NCBI GenBank assembly: GCA_007131745.1
Contig: SLPX01000065.1
Span: forward strand, 1 to 14,895
Source of the DNA: Myxococcales bacterium
GTDB taxonomy: Bacteria > Myxococcota > Polyangia > HGW-17 > SLPX01
Direction: 5' to 3'
DNA length: 14,895 bases
Part shown: piece after piece, positions 13,048 through 14,895 of the stretch
Position numbering within the stretch: position 1 is the first letter of the stretch
How the letters are laid out: every line of letters starts with the position of its first letter
Notes under the pieces: model-generated
Seen by the model: only the letters and a program-made list of their open reading frames with translations
What the model was told of the DNA's origin: nothing
The model's database searches: none
Program-made: the position numbers and the translations under genes

Positions 13048-14217
13048 TCAGTCGTCTCTGCGACGTTTCTTCCAAGCGCCCTTCGGAAGGCGGCAACCCA
13101 TGAAGCGAATGCTTTTACAGGAACGGCAGATTTTCCGGTTGGAACGCATAGGGCCCGGACTCGAAGGATTTCGACCACCCGAAACTCTTTCCACTGCCCA
13201 CACGTCGTTGGAGCACCAACCCGTCACGTAGATAAACCTGTCGGTTGGATGTACCACCAACCCAGAGCCTTTCCACATATCCAGGTGCAGTTCCACTGTT
13301 TTGAGGGTTTTGGTGTCCACGATGTTCATCGAATGCCCAGTGTAGTTTGCAGTGTAAAGAAACCTGTCATCGTAAGAAACTTCAATGGTTTTGGGGCTTC
13401 CTCCGACCGTTACCCTGTCCACGATGCTGTTGTCAGCGGTGTTGATAACCACCACCTGGTTGGGTCCCATGATCGAGACGTAGACGCGTTTGCCGTCGTT
13501 GGATGCGGCCACGTGGCGGGGCCCGCGGCCGATTTTTATATGCTCCACAACTTTGAAAGGGTCCGTCGATACCACTGATACGTATGGGCTTCCGTTGTTC
13601 GCGACATACAAGGTTTTGCCGTCCGGTGTTATCGCCATTCCGCGGGGGTGGCGTTTTCCGATCACAATGGTTTCTTGTTCCCATGTATGGGTGTTTACGC
13701 GGGTCACTCTTGAGTCGGACCACCGGCTCAGATACACCCAGCGGCTGTCGGGGGATACGGTTATGACCTTTGGGTATCCGCCTATCTTGATAGTTTTCTT
13801 CTCTTCCAATGAGGAAGCGTCGAAAACGTTGAGTAGGTGGCCTCTCTTGTTTGTTGAAAAAAGCCACTTGCCGTCGGGCGAGATGGCGGATTCTATAGAG
13901 TTTCCCTTGAAGTGAAGGTATCCGGTTTGTTTCATGGAAGGCAGGTCGAAAACGGAAACCGTGTTTCGGTGCGGGCGCCCGAAGTTCGAGATGAACATTC
14001 TTTTGCCGTCCGGCGTTATGGATGCTCCCTTGGGCATGGCGCCGGTGTCGGCCGAACCCCATATAACGAACCTCTCTCCTCCTATCGTGACCGAATCTCC
14101 TTGCCTTCGCCGGTTTTGAGCGCGTGCGTTAGGATAGACGGAAAAAACTAAAAGTGATGCAAAAACTCCGAAAAGACATTGTCTTTGATAAACATTCTTT
14201 GAAGATAGGCGAATCAT
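13048..14217 (-). CDS. Secreted YVTN/YncE-type beta-propeller protein
   Basis: The 389-residue protein starts with a signal peptide (charged start, hydrophobic CLFGVFASLLVFSVY, likely cut after ARA at 33). The rest is made of repeated blades of about 42 residues with the pattern (I/V)xPDG(K/R)xx(Y/F)(V/I)(S/A)N...VxVxxxxxxxxxxxIxxG: for example ASITPDGKRMFISN, SAISPDGKWLFSTN, ITVSPDSRWVYLSR, MAITPDGKTLYVAN and VAASNDGKRVYVSI. This is the YVTN family, usually periplasmic and often involved in binding or as part of redox systems. The tail (347-389) leaves the propeller and holds Cys364, Cys367 and Cys375 and a very basic end. AGGAG lies 10 nt before the ATG. It stands alone between two gaps. 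Confidence 0.88.
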   Translation of the reverse strand: MIRLSSKNVYQRQCLFGVFASLLVFSVYPNARAQNRRRQGDSVTIGGERFVIWGSADTGAMPKGASITPDGKRMFISNFGRPHRNTVSVFDLPSMKQTGYLHFKGNSIESAISPDGKWLFSTNKRGHLLNVFDASSLEEKKTIKIGGYPKVITVSPDSRWVYLSRWSDSRVTRVNTHTWEQETIVIGKRHPRGMAITPDGKTLYVANNGSPYVSVVSTDPFKVVEHIKIGRGPRHVAASNDGKRVYVSIMGPNQVVVINTADNSIVDRVTVGGSPKTIEVSYDDRFLYTANYTGHSMNIVDTKTLKTVELHLDMWKGSGLVVHPTDRFIYVTGWCSNDVWAVERVSGGRNPSSPGPMRSNRKICRSCKSIRFMGCRLPKGAWKKRRRDD

Positions 14218-14249
14218 GTTCAGGATACTCCTGTTTCAGGTTCATTAAG

Positions 14250-14328
14250 AAAAAATTTTGGACACGGTGTTTCATCAGAACCGTGTTGATAACAAAAAAT
14301 TCTGAAAGACTGTAAAAAACTTTTTCAG
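14250..14328 (-). terminator. Tandem hairpins, likely terminator of the hisD-like gene
   Basis: Read on the minus strand just after the hisD-like stop, CTGAAA/TTTCAG (plus positions 14302-14307 and 14323-14328) is followed by AATTTTTTG. A second perfect 7-bp stem, ACACGGT/ACCGTGT (14262-14268 and 14280-14286), is followed by another T6 about 6 nt on. Together they should separate the hisD-like gene from the beta-propeller gene. Confidence 0.55.
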
Positions 14329-14346
14329 CCCTTGAAATTCAGGCTT

Positions 14347-14895
14347 TCATGCTTCCGGTTCATGCCACGGTTTCAATTCGATGCGGGACAAGGCGGTGTC
14401 GGCGGATCTAGGGCGCTGTTCCATCCTGGAGATAACGGCCGTTGATTTCCCCAATCTTTTGTACGCGCTGGGAACGATTTCTTCGATCAGCGAGCATTTG
14501 ACGAAATCAAAAACCGAGAGCATCCCTCTCATGTTGTTGCCGTAATTCCCTGCAAGCGAGGGGCCGAATCCCCCCTCTGAGAGCACTTCCGCGGTGTGGG
14601 GGCCGATATGCAAAACGCCGTATGCCTGTAGTCCGGATTCCCAGATTTCTGGACGGGAAGAGAGAAGCCATATGTGTTCGGGGGCGCGCTTGTTCGCCAA
14701 GAGGACCGCGTCCTCGCGGCTCTTTGTTTCGTGAAGATATATGGAATGGGATTTCGCGTTTTCGGATGTAGCGCCACCTTGTTCTTTAAGGTGTTTTCTT
14801 ACCGCTGCGAGAAGAGTTTTCTCGGGAGACACAACACCGCATTGCCCGTACGGATGTTTTTCGACATGCGCCAAGATTTCCATTGCCATGAGATC
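14347..14895 (-). CDS. Diverged histidinol-dehydrogenase-like protein (C-terminal part)
   Basis: The frame is open to the right edge, so only the last 182 or so residues are seen. The alignment to HisD is clear: EILAHVEKHPYGQ matches the DLLAQAEHDPDAQ block, LANKRAPEHIWLL matches the catalytic APEHL segment (equivalents of Glu326 and His327 in E. coli kept), and LSVFDFVK matches the SLxDFxK block. The zinc site is altered: the Gln259 position is His, the His262 position is Lys, the GDY/NHVLPT block is replaced by LSEGGFGPSLAGN, and the position of His419 near the C-terminus is Ser. HisD normally oxidises L-histidinol to histidine in two NAD-dependent steps and needs zinc. This protein therefore probably has another or lost activity. 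No other his gene is visible. Confidence 0.75.
   Translation of the reverse strand, partial: DLMAMEILAHVEKHPYGQCGVVSPEKTLLAAVRKHLKEQGGATSENAKSHSIYLHETKSREDAVLLANKRAPEHIWLLSSRPEIWESGLQAYGVLHIGPHTAEVLSEGGFGPSLAGNYGNNMRGMLSVFDFVKCSLIEEIVPSAYKRLGKSTAVISRMEQRPRSADTALSRIELKPWHEPEA

Noticed and set aside
12833..13231. 132-codon plus-strand frame as a real gene
   Set aside because: Its second half is antisense to the beta-propeller gene and no ribosome site precedes it; the repeated peptide motif is reported as a finding instead.

Overview
The window is 14.9 kb of bacterial chromosome with roughly balanced base composition. The organism looks Gram-negative: there are two candidate lipoproteins, a signal-peptide beta-propeller, and tRNA genes with no encoded CCA tail. 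An alkylglycerone-phosphate-synthase-like flavoenzyme together with a Hanks-type kinase carrying a C-terminal membrane anchor fits a deltaproteobacterial-type lineage (Myxococcota, Desulfobacterota or relatives). That is inference, and no taxon is fixed by the sequence.

Left part (1-2580) is a mosaic of accessory genes and debris. It holds the tail of an unknown gene, a VapBC toxin-antitoxin pair with its own promoter and operator, a candidate lipoprotein on the minus strand, a DUF4258/DUF2283 pair that looks like a second small toxin-antitoxin-type unit, and a decayed ORF6N-domain fragment. Short genes, AT-rich patches and decay suggest repeated gain and loss.

Middle part (2583-9812) is ordinary housekeeping or accessory chromosome. 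Four minus-strand genes follow one another: MATE exporter, triple zinc-ribbon membrane protein, ADPS-type FAD enzyme (ether-lipid type), and a DUF2400/TIGR02757 protein. The last two are 15 nt apart and probably share a transcript. The DUF2400 gene carries an in-frame 12-bp repeat expansion. A calcineurin-like phosphoesterase with an unusual hydrophobic insertion diverges from the MATE gene and converges on a protein of unknown function.

Right part (9963-14895) holds a candidate lipoprotein, tRNA-Arg(TCG) and tRNA-Lys(CTT), a membrane-anchored Ser/Thr kinase, a 513-bp gene-poor region, a secreted YVTN/YncE-type beta-propeller protein, and the C-terminal half of a HisD homologue in which several zinc-ligand positions are changed.

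The most interesting unexplained structure is a repeated hairpin: copies at 9003-9034, 12858-12893 and (weaker) 12965-12996. Each has an 18-nt loop of related sequence, and the stems differ by compensatory base changes. The best copy looks like an intrinsic terminator on the plus strand, in a stretch with no clear plus-strand gene. A 20-bp direct repeat surrounds the same region.
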